Numbered from the stretch's first letter, positions 9,759 through 20,063 are shown. The stretch: DNA of 64,000 bases from JAENVU01 sp963756815 (GCA_963756815.1 CAVWPR010000038.1:1-64000); one strand, 5' to 3'. Made by a program: numbers and translations. Notes: generated by a model not told the origin, from the letters alone.

Positions 9759-11346
9759 ATGCTGTCAAGTCAGGCCCGGGTGTTGGGTGAGTTCCTCGTG
9801 GAGCGCCACGTGCTCTCGCGCGACGACCTCGCCATCGCAATGGCCGAGTCCCGGCGGACCGGCGAGGCGTTGCCCGCCGTGCTGCGCGGCGAGGGACTCG
9901 TGTCGGAGAAGGACCTCACCGCCGCGATCGCGGAGACCGTCGGGGTCCGCTTCGTCGACTTCACCGAGACGCCGTTGCACCCCGACGCCGCGCTGACGGT
10001 GCCCGAGGGGGTCGCCCGCGAGTACCAGGCGATCGGCGTCGACTTCGACGGCGCCCGACTCGTCGTGGCGTTCCCTGACCCCGGGGACGACGCCGCGGTC
10101 CAGGCCGTCGGTCAGGCCACGGGGTACGAGATCGTGCCCGCCGCCGCGGGCCGCTACGAGATCCAGCACGCGATCGACGCCGTGTTCGGTCCGGCCGTCC
10201 CTGCGCTCGACCCCACCGGCGATCGCGATGCGCACCCGGTCGAGGACGAGGTCGAGGGCATCCACGTCAACGACCTCCTCAAGAAGGTCCTCGAGCAGCG
10301 CGGCTCGGACCTCCACCTCACCGCCGGGAGCCCGCCGGTCATCCGGGTGCACGGCGAGCTGCAGCCCGTCGAGGGCATCGAGGCGCTGTCGGGCTCGCAG
10401 ATCCGGGAGATGATCTACGCGATCCTCACGCAGAAGCAGCGGGAGAAGTTCGAGAACGAGCTGGAGCTCGACTGCTCGTACTCGCTGCCGGGTCGCAGCC
10501 GCTTCCGCGTGAACGTGTTCCTCCAGCGCGACAACGTCGGCGCGGTGATGCGGACGATCCCGTACGAGATCGTGCCGTTCGACAGCCTCGGCGTGCCCGA
10601 CACCGTGCGCGCGTTCGCCGAGCTGCCGCGCGGTCTCGTGCTCGTGACCGGCCCGACCGGCTCGGGAAAGAGCACGACGCTGGCGTCGCTCATCGACATC
10701 GTGAACTGCGAGAAGGCCGTCCACATCATGACGGTCGAGGACCCGATCGAGTTCCTCCACCAGCACAAGCGCGCCGTGGTGAACCAGCGGGAGGTGGGGG
10801 AGGACACGAGGTCCTTCGCCGAGGCCCTCCGGCACGTGCTGCGCCAGGACCCCGACGTGATCCTCGTGGGTGAGATGCGTGACCTCGAGACCATCCAGAC
10901 GGCGTTGACCGCGGCCGAGACGGGCCACCTCGTCTTCGCGACCCTGCACACGCAGGACGCGCCGCAGTCGATCGACCGCATCATCGACGTCTTCCCCGCG
11001 CACCAGCAGCAGCAGGTCCGGGTCCAGCTCGCGGCGTCGCTGCAGGGCATCTGCACCCAGCAGCTGCTCCAGACCCCCGACGGGGCCGGACGGGTGCTCG
11101 CGGCCGAGGTGCTCGTCGCCACGCCGGCGGTCCGCAACCTCATCCGGGAGGGGAAGATCTACCAGATCTACTCGCTGATGCAGACCGGCGCGAAGTTCGG
11201 GATGCTCACGATGGACCAGCACCTCGCGCAGCTCGTGAACGGCGGGAAGGTCACCCTCGAGGCCGCGCTCGAGCGGTGCTCGAACGAGGAGGACCTCCGC
11301 CGGCTCGCGAACCCGCCGGCGACGCCGGTGCGGACACGGGCTCTGA
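9759..11346 (+). CDS. pilT2: PilT-family ATPase with an added N-terminal MshEN domain
   Basis: About 529 residues, longer than a usual ~360-residue PilT. Residues 1-145 are an MshEN-like domain (VLGEFLVERHVLSRDDLAI, YEIQHAIDAVF). From about residue 168 it is a full PilT: VNDLLKKVLEQRGSDLHLTA, FRVNVFLQRDNVGAVMR, Walker A GPTGSGKST at about 298, VEDPIEFLHQHK, Walker B DPDVILVGEMRDLET, TGHLVFATLHTQDAPQSIDR. ATG 9759 has a strong AAGGAGG 7 bases upstream. The frame runs without a stop into the pilC start; a TGA at 11344-11346 in another frame overlaps the pilC ATG, so a shift near the 3' end is likely. Confidence 0.85.
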
Positions 11347-12567
11347 TGAGCGACCACGTTCGCGTACAAGGTCCGCGACCAGACCGGGAAGCTCGTCGAG
11401 GGTCAGCTCGAGGCCGAGGACGCCACGCTCGTCGTCGGCAAGCTGCGCCAGATGGGCTACACGCCGATCGCGGTCGAGGCCAAGCACGACAACAAGCTCA
11501 AGGCCGACATCAAGATCCCGGGCCTCTCGGGTCGGGTGAAGCTGAAGGACGTCGCGGTCTTCTCGCGTCAGTTCGCGACGATGATCAACTCGGGGCTCTC
11601 GTTGATCCGGTCGCTCGCGATCCTCGCCGAGCAGACCGAGAACGAGGAGCTCGCACGCGTCATCGGGGAGGTGCGCCTCGACGTCGAGAAGGGCGTCTCG
11701 CTCTCGGCCGCGATCTCGAAGCACCCCAAGGTGTTCAGCCGGCTCTACATCGCGATGGTGCGCTCGGGTGAGATCGGTGGTGTGCTCGACGCGGTCCTGA
11801 TGCGACTCGCCGACACGATCGAGAAGCAGGTCGAGCTCCGGCGCAAGATCCGCTCCGCGATGACGTACCCGATCGTCGCGCTGGCGATCTGTCTGCTCAT
11901 CGCGACCGCGATGCTGCTGTTCATCGTCCCGCAGTTCAAGGCGATCTACACCGACCTCGGCGGGCAGCTGCCGTTGCCGACCCGGATCCTGATCTCGGCG
12001 TCGGACCTCATGAAGAAGTGGTTCCCGCTGTTCATCGTCGGCGCGGGCATCGGCATCTACTTCTTCCGGCGGTGGATCAAGACCGAGAACGGCCGGATGA
12101 TCTGGGACCGGTTCAAGCTGCGGATGCCGGTCTTCGGCCTCCTGACCCGCAAGACCGCGCTCGCCCGGTTCTCGCGGACCCTGGCCGCGCTGACCCGCTC
12201 CGGGGTCGGCATCCTCGAGGCGCTCGACATCGTCGCGGAGACGGCGGGCAACGAGGTCGTGTCGGTCGCGCTCCGCGAGACGCAGAGCGCGGTCAAGCGG
12301 GGCGACACGCTCGCCCGGCCGCTCGAGCAGCACGAGGTCTTCCCGCCGATGGTCACGCAGATGATCTCGGTCGGTGAGGAGACGGGTGCGCTCGACGAGA
12401 TGCTCGACAAGATCGCCGACTTCTACGACGCCGAGGTCACCGCCACGGTCGACGCGCTGACGTCACTCATCGAGCCGCTCATGATCGTCGTCATGGGTGG
12501 CATGGTCGGCGGCATGGTCATCAGCCTCTACCTGCCGATGTTCAACATCATCAAGCTCATCAAGTAG
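11346..12567 (+). CDS. pilC: Type IV pilus inner-membrane platform protein PilC
   Basis: Integral membrane platform that couples the PilB/PilT motors to the pilus. Two T2SSF domains: FSRQFATMINSGLSLIRSLA and FSRTLAALTRSGVGILEAL, each followed by a GD-containing segment. Hydrophobic segments lie near YPIVALAICLLIATAMLLF, FPLFIVGAGIGIYFF and the C-terminal MIVVMGGMVGGMVISLYLP. ATG 11346 overlaps a TGA (TGATG). One extra C near 11355 must be removed to join MSD to TFAYKVRDQTGKLVEGQ. Length about 406 residues is normal. After the stop, 197 bases without a recognisable gene precede the convergent permease gene. Confidence 0.92.
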
Positions 12568-12764
12568 GCGACGAGACGCACGAGGTCGTGTACCAAGGCA
12601 TCGACCGCTCCGCGGTGTGCAAGGCGCTCGCCTCCACGGACGAGCGCGACCTTTCGACAATCGTCTCGACCCGTTGTGGAGTTGTGCGGCTCGGTTGACG
12701 ATCTCGACGCACACCTGTCGCCCGGCTCGGTCCGCAACCTTTCGTGCCCCTGGAGTTGACCGCT

Positions 12765-14092
12765 TCACGACGACCGGTCGACGTGTATCGAGCGGTGGGT
12801 GAACCGACGGTAGGTGGCCTCGGCGGCGAACGATCCGGCGACGAGGCCGAGCGGCCACGACGATGCTCCACGGGTCGCGGCTCCCACTCTCGATGACGAG
12901 GGCAACGAGCGCGGCCACGCACGACGATCGCGCCGGTCACCGCGAGCACGCGCGCCTTGGGTCGTCGGGCAATGCGGGCGGCGGCCGCGTTGACCGCGGC
13001 GAACACGATCAGGAATCCGGCACTGCCCATGACCGAGATGCGGCTGAGGTCGAACGCGTTCGCGACGATGAGGGTGAGGACCGTGGTGACGAGGAGTCCT
13101 TCGATGGGCCGGTTCCACACCTGTTGCTCGAGGGCTTCGGGGAGCTCACCGGACCGGGCGATGGTCCAGGACAGTCGCGCGGTGCCGTACATCGTGGCGT
13201 TGATGGCCGACGTCGTCGAGAGCATGGCGGCAACGGCGACGAGCACGAAGCCGGTCTGGCCGAGCGCGGGACGGGCCGCTTCGGCGAGCGCGTAGTCGCT
13301 CACTCGACTGATCTCGGCGATGCTGAGCGTGCCGACCGTGACCGCGGCGACGAGCACGTACAGAACGATCACGATCCCGACGGAGGCGAACAAGGCGCGT
13401 GGAAGGTTCCGCTCCGGGTCGCGCACGTCTTCGGCGGCGTTGGCGATCAGCTCGAACCCCTCGTACGCGACGAAGATGAGCATCCCGCCACCGATGATGG
13501 CGAGTGGATCTGCCCACTGGCCGGTCCCCAGTCGCCCCCATCGGATCCCGGAGAATCCGGTGGCGATGAACACGCCGAGGATCAGCAGCTTGAGCGCCAC
13601 GACCCATCGCTCGGCGCGCCCCACGATCGCGGCACTGGCCACGTTCAGCGCGGCGATCGCCACGATGACTCCGCTCAGCAGCGCATGCTCGACGAGCGTG
13701 GACGGCGAACCGGGCAGCAAGCTGACGGCATAGCTGGCGAACGCGGCGGCGTAGAGGGACAGCATGACCACGTAGCTCAGCCAGAGCAGCACGTTGAGGC
13801 CGCCGACGAGCACGCCGTCGCCGAGGACCTGGTTGAGGAACGTGGCGGTACCGCCCCGACTCGGGTACGCGACCGAGAGCTTGGCGTACGAGGCTGCGGT
13901 GAGCAGCGCCACGGTGCCGGCGACCAGGAACGCGACCGGCGCCGCACCCTGGGCGAGTACCACGGAGAGACCCAGGACGGCGAAGATGCCCCCACCGACC
14001 ATCCCGCCGATGCCGATGGCGACGGTGCTCGCCAACCCGAGGCTCCGTCCCGGGCCGCCGGGTCCACCCGCCGGAGTGTCCGTGTTGGTCAC
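12765..14092 (-). CDS. APC-family amino acid permease, C-terminal frame disruptions
   Basis: Polytopic cytoplasmic-membrane transporter of the amino acid-polyamine-organocation superfamily. The GTG start at 14092 gives a Gly/Pro-rich N-terminus, then TM1 with the unwound-helix motif GIGGMVGGGIFAVLGLSVVL. About twelve hydrophobic segments follow, including the AYEGFELIANAAEDVRDPER loop typical of APC members. The last part is read from two further frames (near 12930 and 12860) and ends AEATYRRFTHRSIHVDRSS. Substrate cannot be told from sequence; amino acids are the usual cargo. First gene of the accessory block downstream of pilC, convergent to it. Confidence 0.8.
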
Positions 14093-14180
14093 ATCCGTTC
14101 CCGCCGGGCTCAGGACCGATCGTGCGCGTCACGGCGCGGATCGAGCGTCGTGACCGAGTCGGTCGCCTGCTCGCGCCCGA

Positions 14181-14370
14181 TCAGACGCACAGCACCTCGT
14201 GGTCGACCACGGTGACGCGCTCGTCGGCGGACGCACGGCGAGGCCGTGCTCCGGCGATCTTCTCCGCGGTGCGATCCTCGACCACCACGAGGTGCCGAAC
14301 CCCCGGTGCCGGCCTCGACCAACTCCCGGTGGGCCGCGACCACGTCGGTGGGATGGCGCACGTTGCGCAA
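14181..14370 (-). CDS. Possible small protein of unknown function
   Basis: A short coding-like stretch on the minus strand starting at TTG 14370 or GTG 14361: VRHPTDVVAAHRELVEAGTG, then after one shift RHLVVVEDRTAEKIAGARP and ending ERVTVVDHEVLCV. I recognise no family. The codon pattern is coding-like but there is no Shine-Dalgarno sequence and one frame repair is required. The rest of 14093-14424 shows nothing else I can support. Confidence 0.3.
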
Positions 14371-14424
14371 GCTAGTGCTCGCCGGTGGGCGCGCTCGGGG
14401 AGCGGGCGACATCGGGCCGAGCTC

Positions 14425-14440
14425 GGTGAACAGTGTTAAC
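14425..14440. promoter_or_regulatory. Operator site A (GTGAAC-N3-GTTAAC) before carotenoid oxygenase 1
   Basis: GGTGAACAGTGTTAAC, an imperfect palindrome with half-sites GTGAAC and GTTAAC separated by AGT. It ends 52 bases before the ATG at 14493. The same architecture recurs at 26663-26678 (before tetR) and 31651-31666 (before the ABC substrate-binding protein gene). A TetR-type repressor site is the simplest reading. Confidence 0.6.
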
Positions 14441-14492
14441 TTGGCCGGAGTATCGGGACGGGCCGGGTCGGCCCTGAGGGAGGGGGCGCCGG

Positions 14493-15926
14493 ATGAGCGC
14501 GCACGTCGGCCACGCCGCAAGGGTCACGAATCGGGACCACCAGCCGGATCTCTCGGGCAACCTGTTCCCGCTCGACGACGAGTACGACGTCGCACGATGC
14601 GAGGTCACGGGCACCATCCCGCGGCGCCTCCGTGGCGCGTTCGTGCGCAACGGCCCGAACCCGATGTTCGAGCCCATCGGCAGGTACCACATGTTCGACG
14701 GCGACGGCATGCTGCATTCCGTCACCTTCGGAGCCGACGGCGTCGGGTGTCGCAATCGCTGGATCCGGTCGCGGGGACTCCAAGTCGAGGCCGCGCTGGG
14801 CCGAGCCGTCTACCCGGGACTCGGTTCCGTGACGGACTATCCCGATCCCGAGGTGGTGGGCGACGCGGGCCCGGTCAAGAACCCGGCGAACACCCACATC
14901 ATCCGTCACGCAGGTCGGTACCTCGCGCTCTGGGAGGGTGGTCTGCCGACCGAGGTGACCGCGTCGTTGGACACGATCGGCGAGTACGACTTCGACGGAG
15001 ACCTCCGCGGTGCCATGACCGCGCACCCCCGCCTGGATCCGCGAACGGGCGAGATGTTCTTCTTCGCGTACTCGGTGTTCGAGCCCGTGATCCGCTACTA
15101 CGCCGTCGACGCGTCGGGCGCGCTGGTCCATCGTGTGAAGATCGACATCCCTGCGCCGGTGATGATGCACGACTTCGTGATCACGGAGCACCACGCGGTG
15201 TTCCTCGACTCGCCGATCGTGTTCGACGTGGCGAACCTCGGGTCCGGTCCCTTGACCCGTTGGCGTCCGGAGAACGGCACCCGGATCGGCGTGATGCCCA
15301 GGCTCGGGACCGCCGCCGACGTGCGCTGGTTCGAGGTCGAGCCCGGCCACGTGCAGCACTTCTGGAACGGTTGGGTCGACGGCGACCGCATCGAGCTCTC
15401 CGGCAGTCGGCTCACCCACCCCGACTTCGGCATCGATCCCAACGCGGCCTTGGACGAATCCGTCGCCGACGCCGGTGCGGGACATCCGGCGAAGTTCTGG
15501 GTCGATCTGCGAACGGGCGAGGCCGGGTGGGAGCAGCTCGATGATCTCAGCGGCGACTTCTGCCGCATCAACGACGAGATGGACGGCGTGCGGTCCCGCT
15601 ACCGGTACATGTCGGCGTTCCTCGCCCAGGACCGATCGATCGGCGACTTCGACGCCATCGTCAAGTACGACGACGTCACCGGCGCGCGCCAGGTCTGGAG
15701 CGCCGGGCCGACCGGTCACGTGGGCGAGAGCGTGTTCGCGCCGGATCCGGACGGCCGCGCCGAGGACGACGGCTGGCTCGTCAACGCGGTCTACGACTCG
15801 GCGTCCGATGCCACCGACGTCTGCGTGCTCGACGCCCGGGCGGTCGACGCGGGGCCGATCGCCCGGGTGCACCTCCCGTACCGCATGCCGTTCGGGTTCC
15901 ACGCGAACTGGTTCGCGGCGGAGTGA
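14493..15926 (+). CDS. Carotenoid/stilbene cleavage oxygenase (RPE65 family), copy 1
   Basis: 477 residues, intact. Family non-haem Fe(II) oxygenases cleave C=C bonds in carotenoids, apocarotenoids or lignostilbenes. The four Fe ligands are visible: His near 178 (MTAHPRLD), 226 (VMMHDFVIT), 289 (HVQHFWNGW) and 470 (GFHANW). The N-terminus carries the family signature LRGAFVRNGPNPMFEP and YHMFDGDGMLHSV. A GGGAGGGGGC ribosome site precedes ATG 14493. Operator A lies upstream and a lipoprotein gene and Dabb gene follow on the same strand. The cleaved substrate cannot be deduced; the setting suggests catabolism rather than pigment synthesis, as no crt genes are nearby. Confidence 0.9.
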   Translation: MSAHVGHAARVTNRDHQPDLSGNLFPLDDEYDVARCEVTGTIPRRLRGAFVRNGPNPMFEPIGRYHMFDGDGMLHSVTFGADGVGCRNRWIRSRGLQVEAALGRAVYPGLGSVTDYPDPEVVGDAGPVKNPANTHIIRHAGRYLALWEGGLPTEVTASLDTIGEYDFDGDLRGAMTAHPRLDPRTGEMFFFAYSVFEPVIRYYAVDASGALVHRVKIDIPAPVMMHDFVITEHHAVFLDSPIVFDVANLGSGPLTRWRPENGTRIGVMPRLGTAADVRWFEVEPGHVQHFWNGWVDGDRIELSGSRLTHPDFGIDPNAALDESVADAGAGHPAKFWVDLRTGEAGWEQLDDLSGDFCRINDEMDGVRSRYRYMSAFLAQDRSIGDFDAIVKYDDVTGARQVWSAGPTGHVGESVFAPDPDGRAEDDGWLVNAVYDSASDATDVCVLDARAVDAGPIARVHLPYRMPFGFHANWFAAE

Positions 15927-15958
15927 CACGCGACGAGCGTCGGATGGGGAGGACGGGC

Positions 15959-16768
15959 ATGACCGGTCGCGGGGGAGTGCTCCTGTTCCTCGCTGCGCTG
16001 TTGACGGTCGCGAGCTGTGGCAGCGCCGACGCGGGTGCAGGCCAACCGACCGCGACGCGGCCGAAGGTGGACCGCGTCGCCCGGCGTCTGGCCGGTCGGT
16101 ACGCGCACTACGACGTGGTCGCCTACCAGAGCACCGACATGAAGACCATGATCATCAGCTACGGGTTCACCGATCTGACCGTCGAGCACGGCGCGCTCAC
16201 GGCCAAGGAATCGTTCTGTCATTCGGAGCTGCGGAGCGACCAGCCGATCACCACGGAGATGTCGGATGCGGCGACGAGTGCGATCACGCCGATCGCGACG
16301 CCGGTCACGGTGATCGAGAAGCACGGACGGGTCCGTATCCGCCGGCCGGCGACGCCCACCGGGATCGGCATCCACCTGCAGGACCCCGCGCACGACGAGT
16401 TGCCGACCGACCCCGCCGATCCGCGCGTCGCCGACGACGACCACGACGGGCATCCCGGTGTCACGGTGCACATCAAGGTCAACGACGCGGTCCAGGGGGA
16501 CCTGTACATCGCCCGGCGCGAGATCTTCGCCTACGACGTGCTGGCCGAGGCCGACGGCTCGTTGCGAGGGACGGTCTCCGATCACTCCGAGCAGTTGATC
16601 GTCGGTGCCACGGACGACATCTTCAGGACCGCGGCCGAATGGATCCAGTATCCGGACCTGAGCAAGAGCCCGATCATCCTCGAGCCGGTCGGAAAGCGTT
16701 GGGACTGTCGACGGCTCATGGCCGAGCGCGAGCGGCTCTTCCCGCCCACGCCCACCGTGGACTACTAG
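15959..16768 (+). CDS. Putative secreted lipoprotein, unknown family
   Basis: About 269 residues from ATG 15959, which has GGAGG 6 bases upstream; ATG 15944 is an alternative. A short signal peptide (RGGVLLFLAALLTVASC) ends in a lipobox VASC at about Cys 20, so the mature protein should be lipid-anchored outside the membrane. The body is soluble, with segments such as YDVVAYQSTDMKTMIISYGF and HIKVNDAVQGDLYIARREIF. I recognise no domain. It follows carotenoid oxygenase 1 by 32 bases and is probably co-transcribed, possibly handling substrate at the cell surface. Confidence 0.7.
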   Translation: MTGRGGVLLFLAALLTVASCGSADAGAGQPTATRPKVDRVARRLAGRYAHYDVVAYQSTDMKTMIISYGFTDLTVEHGALTAKESFCHSELRSDQPITTEMSDAATSAITPIATPVTVIEKHGRVRIRRPATPTGIGIHLQDPAHDELPTDPADPRVADDDHDGHPGVTVHIKVNDAVQGDLYIARREIFAYDVLAEADGSLRGTVSDHSEQLIVGATDDIFRTAAEWIQYPDLSKSPIILEPVGKRWDCRRLMAERERLFPPTPTVDY

Positions 16769-16781
16769 CCGGTACGGTCGC

Positions 16782-17084
16782 GTGATGTTCCGACACGTGG
16801 TGATGTTCCGATGGACACCGGACGCCACGGCGGAGGCGAAGGCGTCGGTTGCTTCCCGGCTGGCGGAGCTTCCCGACGCGATCGCGACGGTCCGGGGGTA
16901 CCACGTCGGTGCCGACGCCGGGCTCGTCGACGGCAACTGGGACTTCGTCGTGATCGCCGAGTTCGACGACGCCGACGGCTACCTCACGTATCGGGACCAC
17001 GCGACCCACCGGGCCGTGATCGCGGAGGCGATCCTCCCGATCGTCGCCGAGCGGGCCGCGATCCAGTGCTCGGCGCCCGACTGA
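16782..17084 (+). CDS. Dabb (stress-responsive A/B barrel) domain protein
   Basis: About 100 residues forming one ferredoxin-like Dabb domain: FRHVVMFRWTPDATAEAKAS at the start, LPDAIATVRGYHVGADAG, GNWDFVVIAEFDDADGYLTY, and HATHRAVIAEAILPIVAERA. The starts GTG 16782 and ATG 16785 are adjacent in frame. Family members are small dimeric proteins; some catalyse cyclisation or bind aromatic polyketides, most are uncharacterised. It ends the plus-strand group that begins with carotenoid oxygenase 1 and is convergent with an amidohydrolase gene 29 bases away. Confidence 0.85.
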   Translation: MMFRHVVMFRWTPDATAEAKASVASRLAELPDAIATVRGYHVGADAGLVDGNWDFVVIAEFDDADGYLTYRDHATHRAVIAEAILPIVAERAAIQCSAPD

Positions 17085-17113
17085 GGTATCACGACGGTCA
17101 CGTTCGAGTCCGC

Positions 17114-18103
17114 TCAGCCGATCCTGAGCAACCGACGGGCATTGTCATCGAGGGTCGCGGCGAGGGCCGCGTCACCCCAGCTGGGATCGTCGCTCTGATC
17201 CCAACCGGCGAGGTTGGTACCGGCCACCACGCGTTCGGAGCCGAACGCGTCGAGCAAGGCGTGGAGGGCCCGCGGCCCGCCGACGTGAGCGTCCCACCAC
17301 ACGCGGGCGAGCCGGTCGACGACGGCGCCTTCTTCTCGCAGGTGCTCCGAGGCCCATGGCCGGGTGCAGGCCGCGTGTTGCAGGCGCTCGGCCAACCACG
17401 AGCTGGCGCCGCCACCATGACTCACACACACGTCGAGCGTCGGGTGGCGGTCGAGCACCCCACCGAGCACCAGGGTGGCGACAGCCAGGGTCTCCTCGTA
17501 GCAGAACCCCAGCCACAGGTCGCCGTCGAAGCGCACGAGCCGATCGTCCCGTCGTGGCGAATCGATGCCGTCCGGCGCAGGGTGGAGGAACAGCGGGACG
17601 TCGAGCTCGGTGCAGGTCGACCACACCTCGTCGAAGGCCGGATCGTCGAGCGCGCGTCCGAGATCGGTGCCGGTGTACGGACCGACGAGGCCGAGCTCGG
17701 TCACGGCTCGGCGCAGCTCGGCGGCGGCACGCGCCGGATCCTGCATGGGGAGCTGCGCGAAGCCGGCGAGACGCTCCGGGGCCTGGGCCACGAGCATCGC
17801 GAGCTCGTCGTTGTGGCGCCGGCAGAACGCGTCCGCCCAATCAGCCTCCACGTGGGAGAAGTACGTGAGCGGATTGGGTGAGAGCACCGCCAGGCTGATT
17901 CCCAGCTCGTCCATGGCGGCGAGGCGGAGGTCGAGATCCATGAACGGACTCCCGGCGTAGCGCACGCCGACCAGCGTGTACTCGCCGACCCGGAAGCAGG
18001 GGAGGCGTCCGGTGTCGACGTCGCCGGCGTCGAGGTCCGGCCCGTACGGTCCCGCCGCGCCGAGCACGGAGGCGAGGACCACGTGCGCATGGAGATCGAT
18101 CAT
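17114..18103 (-). CDS. Amidohydrolase-2 / ACMSD-like metal-dependent hydrolase or decarboxylase
   Basis: 329 residues, intact. The N-terminal MIDLHAH is the HxH metal pair. Further ligand candidates are PLFLHPAPD (His) and CVSHGGGASSW (His). Family members hydrolyse or decarboxylate ring-cleavage products, for example aminocarboxymuconate semialdehyde. The usual late Asp motif (GTDYPF or GSDYP) is replaced by AGTNLAGWD, so the canonical Asp is Asn or has moved to the Asp after Trp. Last gene of a long minus-strand group starting with tetR at 26648; the P450 gene ends 6 bases upstream. Confidence 0.82.
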   Translation of the reverse strand: MIDLHAHVVLASVLGAAGPYGPDLDAGDVDTGRLPCFRVGEYTLVGVRYAGSPFMDLDLRLAAMDELGISLAVLSPNPLTYFSHVEADWADAFCRRHNDELAMLVAQAPERLAGFAQLPMQDPARAAAELRRAVTELGLVGPYTGTDLGRALDDPAFDEVWSTCTELDVPLFLHPAPDGIDSPRRDDRLVRFDGDLWLGFCYEETLAVATLVLGGVLDRHPTLDVCVSHGGGASSWLAERLQHAACTRPWASEHLREEGAVVDRLARVWWDAHVGGPRALHALLDAFGSERVVAGTNLAGWDQSDDPSWGDAALAATLDDNARRLLRIG

Positions 18104-18109
18104 CGGCGC

Positions 18110-19349
18110 TCAGAACCGCACGGGGTACCGGGCCCAGTAGCCACGGTCGCTGGAGGGATCGAGCTCGGGTGGATCGTCAGGATCGGGGGCCACACCGGCG
18201 CCCAGGACGGCCTCGATCGCGACGGGGACCAGCCCGAAGAGATGGTCCGGGCCCGGTCCGACGATCCGAGATCGCGAGTCCGGCCGCGAGGTCCTGTCCG
18301 ATGCACGCGTGCATGCCGAGGCCGAAGCTCAAGCCCCACCGGGGTTGCCCGTCCGCCACGGTGCGGTGGGGGTCGAACGCATCGGCGGCGTCGCCGAAGA
18401 TCGACGGGTCGCGATTCGCGGCCATCAGGTCGATCGTGACCTGGTCGCCCGCCTGCAGGCGGACGCCGCTCGGAAGCTCCACATCGGCGAGTGCCCACCG
18501 CAGTGCGATCGGGCTCGAAGGTTGCAACCGGATGGTCTCGTGCACGCAGCGCTGCAGGAATGCGAGGTCGGTGCGCGCGAGCGCGGCGTCGGCGGGATTC
18601 GTGACGTCGAACCCGAAGATGTTGTGCAACGTGCGGACGAACGCCGTGGCCGAGGTGTGCGCACCCGCGAGCAGGAAGAAGCACGTCTCGCGCAACACGA
18701 CGTCGGGTGGCAGCTCGAGGTTGTCCCGGTTCCTCAGCAGGACGGTGAGCACATCGCGCGGAAGGTCGTCCTCGTCGAGCTCACCCGCATCGAACTGCGC
18801 GAGCGCGACGCGCCGGCGTGCGATCGACGGGACGAGGAATTCACGATCGAACGACGCGAGGGCTGCGGCCACCTCTGCCCGCTTGGCATCGCGGTCGCCG
18901 GTGTAGTGGGCGAGGGTCGCTCCTTCGATGAAGCGCATCAGGTACGAGTACAGGTGCAACGACTCTTCGCGGGTCCCCTCGGGGCGGTCCACCCCGGCGG
19001 TGACGGCGGCCAGGTTCATCATCATCTGGTGACTCAGGCCCACGAGCTCGGCCCGGCCGTCGGCGAGATGTGGCGACAACGTGTCCGCCACGATCGCGGG
19101 GAACAGCTCGCGCTCGTAGCGGGTGTGGGTGTCGCGCCGGAACAAGCGGTTCTCCAGCCGGCGCCGGGCGCGGTGTTGGTCTCCGTGCAGTGTGACCAGG
19201 ACGCGGTCCATGACGACCCCGCCCTCGTCGTAGAGGGCCTGGCTGAGGTCCTTGCTGCGGAAGGCGGCGCGCGCGTCGTCGTACGCGGTCACCGTGATCG
19301 TGGTGGGTGCTCGCACGGGCGCGCCTCGGCCCACGGGATCACCGGGCAT
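18110..19349 (-). CDS. Cytochrome P450, C-terminal frameshift
   Basis: Bacterial class I-type P450 of about 412 residues, a haem-thiolate monooxygenase. Visible motifs: I-helix LLAGAHTSATAF, K-helix HETIRLQP (ExxR), and haem loop FGLGMHACIGQ with the axial Cys. After DLAAGLA the frame shifts near 18265 and the expected C-terminus resumes as DPPELDPSSDRGYWARYPVR ending at 18110. ATG 19349 is chosen because GGAGG lies 7 bases upstream; it overlaps the end of the ThuA-like gene by 11 bases. No dedicated ferredoxin or reductase gene is seen nearby. Likely hydroxylates an intermediate of the local catabolic pathway. Confidence 0.87.
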
Positions 19350-20056
19350 CTGCCGGCCTCCGGCGTGACCAGGACATCGCCCGGGAGAGAACCGCGCGGT
19401 GGGCCGGGTTCTGGAACGACGCGGTCCCGTGCCCGAGCACATCGGTCACGACCCGACCTCCGCCGACCGCTCGCGCCCAGAGCAGTGGGTAGGCGAGACC
19501 TTCGTGTGATGCGTCCAACAACGGGACGATGTCGTCCAGCGTGTCGAGGTCCCGGTACAGCTCGTCGCGCACGCGGAATGGCTCGACGCCGGCGGTCACC
19601 GGATGGTGGCGACCGGCTTCGGTGATCGTCACGTCGACCTCGGCGACGGGTGGGTGCGACGACGACCTCCAGTTCCAACTGCCACCGACGAGTCGGTGCC
19701 ACGTGGGCTCGGCGTCGAAGCAGATGACGCCGGTGTGCAGCACGAGCAGTCCACCGCCCCCCGTCACGTGGGACGCGAGGAGCGCGGCGTCGTCGGCACC
19801 GAGCTCGAAGGCGAGGCGGTCCCGCTGGTCGCCGTACCGTCCGGTCTCCATGCGCCAGCGCAAGGCGTTCACGGTCACGAGATCCCAGCGTCCGAGCTCG
19901 CCGCGTTCGGCCTGCCGCAGGGCGGTGAAGAACTCGGTCCGGCTCCGTGATCACGGTCGGAGTGAGTCCAGCCTCCGAGCTCAGCGCTCCGAGCTCGGCG
20001 GTGGTGCGGTCGAAGTCGTGACCCGGTCCGCCCGAGAGCACGAGATTGCCGCTCAT
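19339..20056 (-). CDS. ThuA-like (trehalose-utilisation) domain protein, one frameshift
   Basis: About 238 residues in the class I glutamine-amidotransferase-like ThuA fold. Motifs: VLSGGPGHDFDRTTAELG at the start, GGGLLVLHTGVICFD in the centre, HHPVTAGVEPFRVRDELYRD, and GRVVTDVLGHGTASFQNP near the end. One shift near 19935 separates the first 45 residues from the rest. ThuA proteins occur in sugar and secondary-metabolite catabolic operons, and their reaction is often unknown. Position between an SDR and a P450 with 7-base spacing supports co-transcription. Confidence 0.75.
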
Positions 20057-20063
20057 GCGGGGC

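Noticed and set aside
8208..11771. One 1187-residue plus-strand frame covering the pilB2 antisense region, pilT2 and part of pilC
   Set aside because: Only 9759-11346 is homologous to PilT, and it has its own strong ribosome site. The upstream part is antisense to pilB2 and the downstream part is out of frame with pilC.
12568..12764. Search for an integrase, tRNA or attachment site at the left border of the accessory block
   Set aside because: I saw no tRNA-like cloverleaf, no direct repeat with the right border near 41.9-42.0 kb and no recombinase gene, so I do not call a mobile element.
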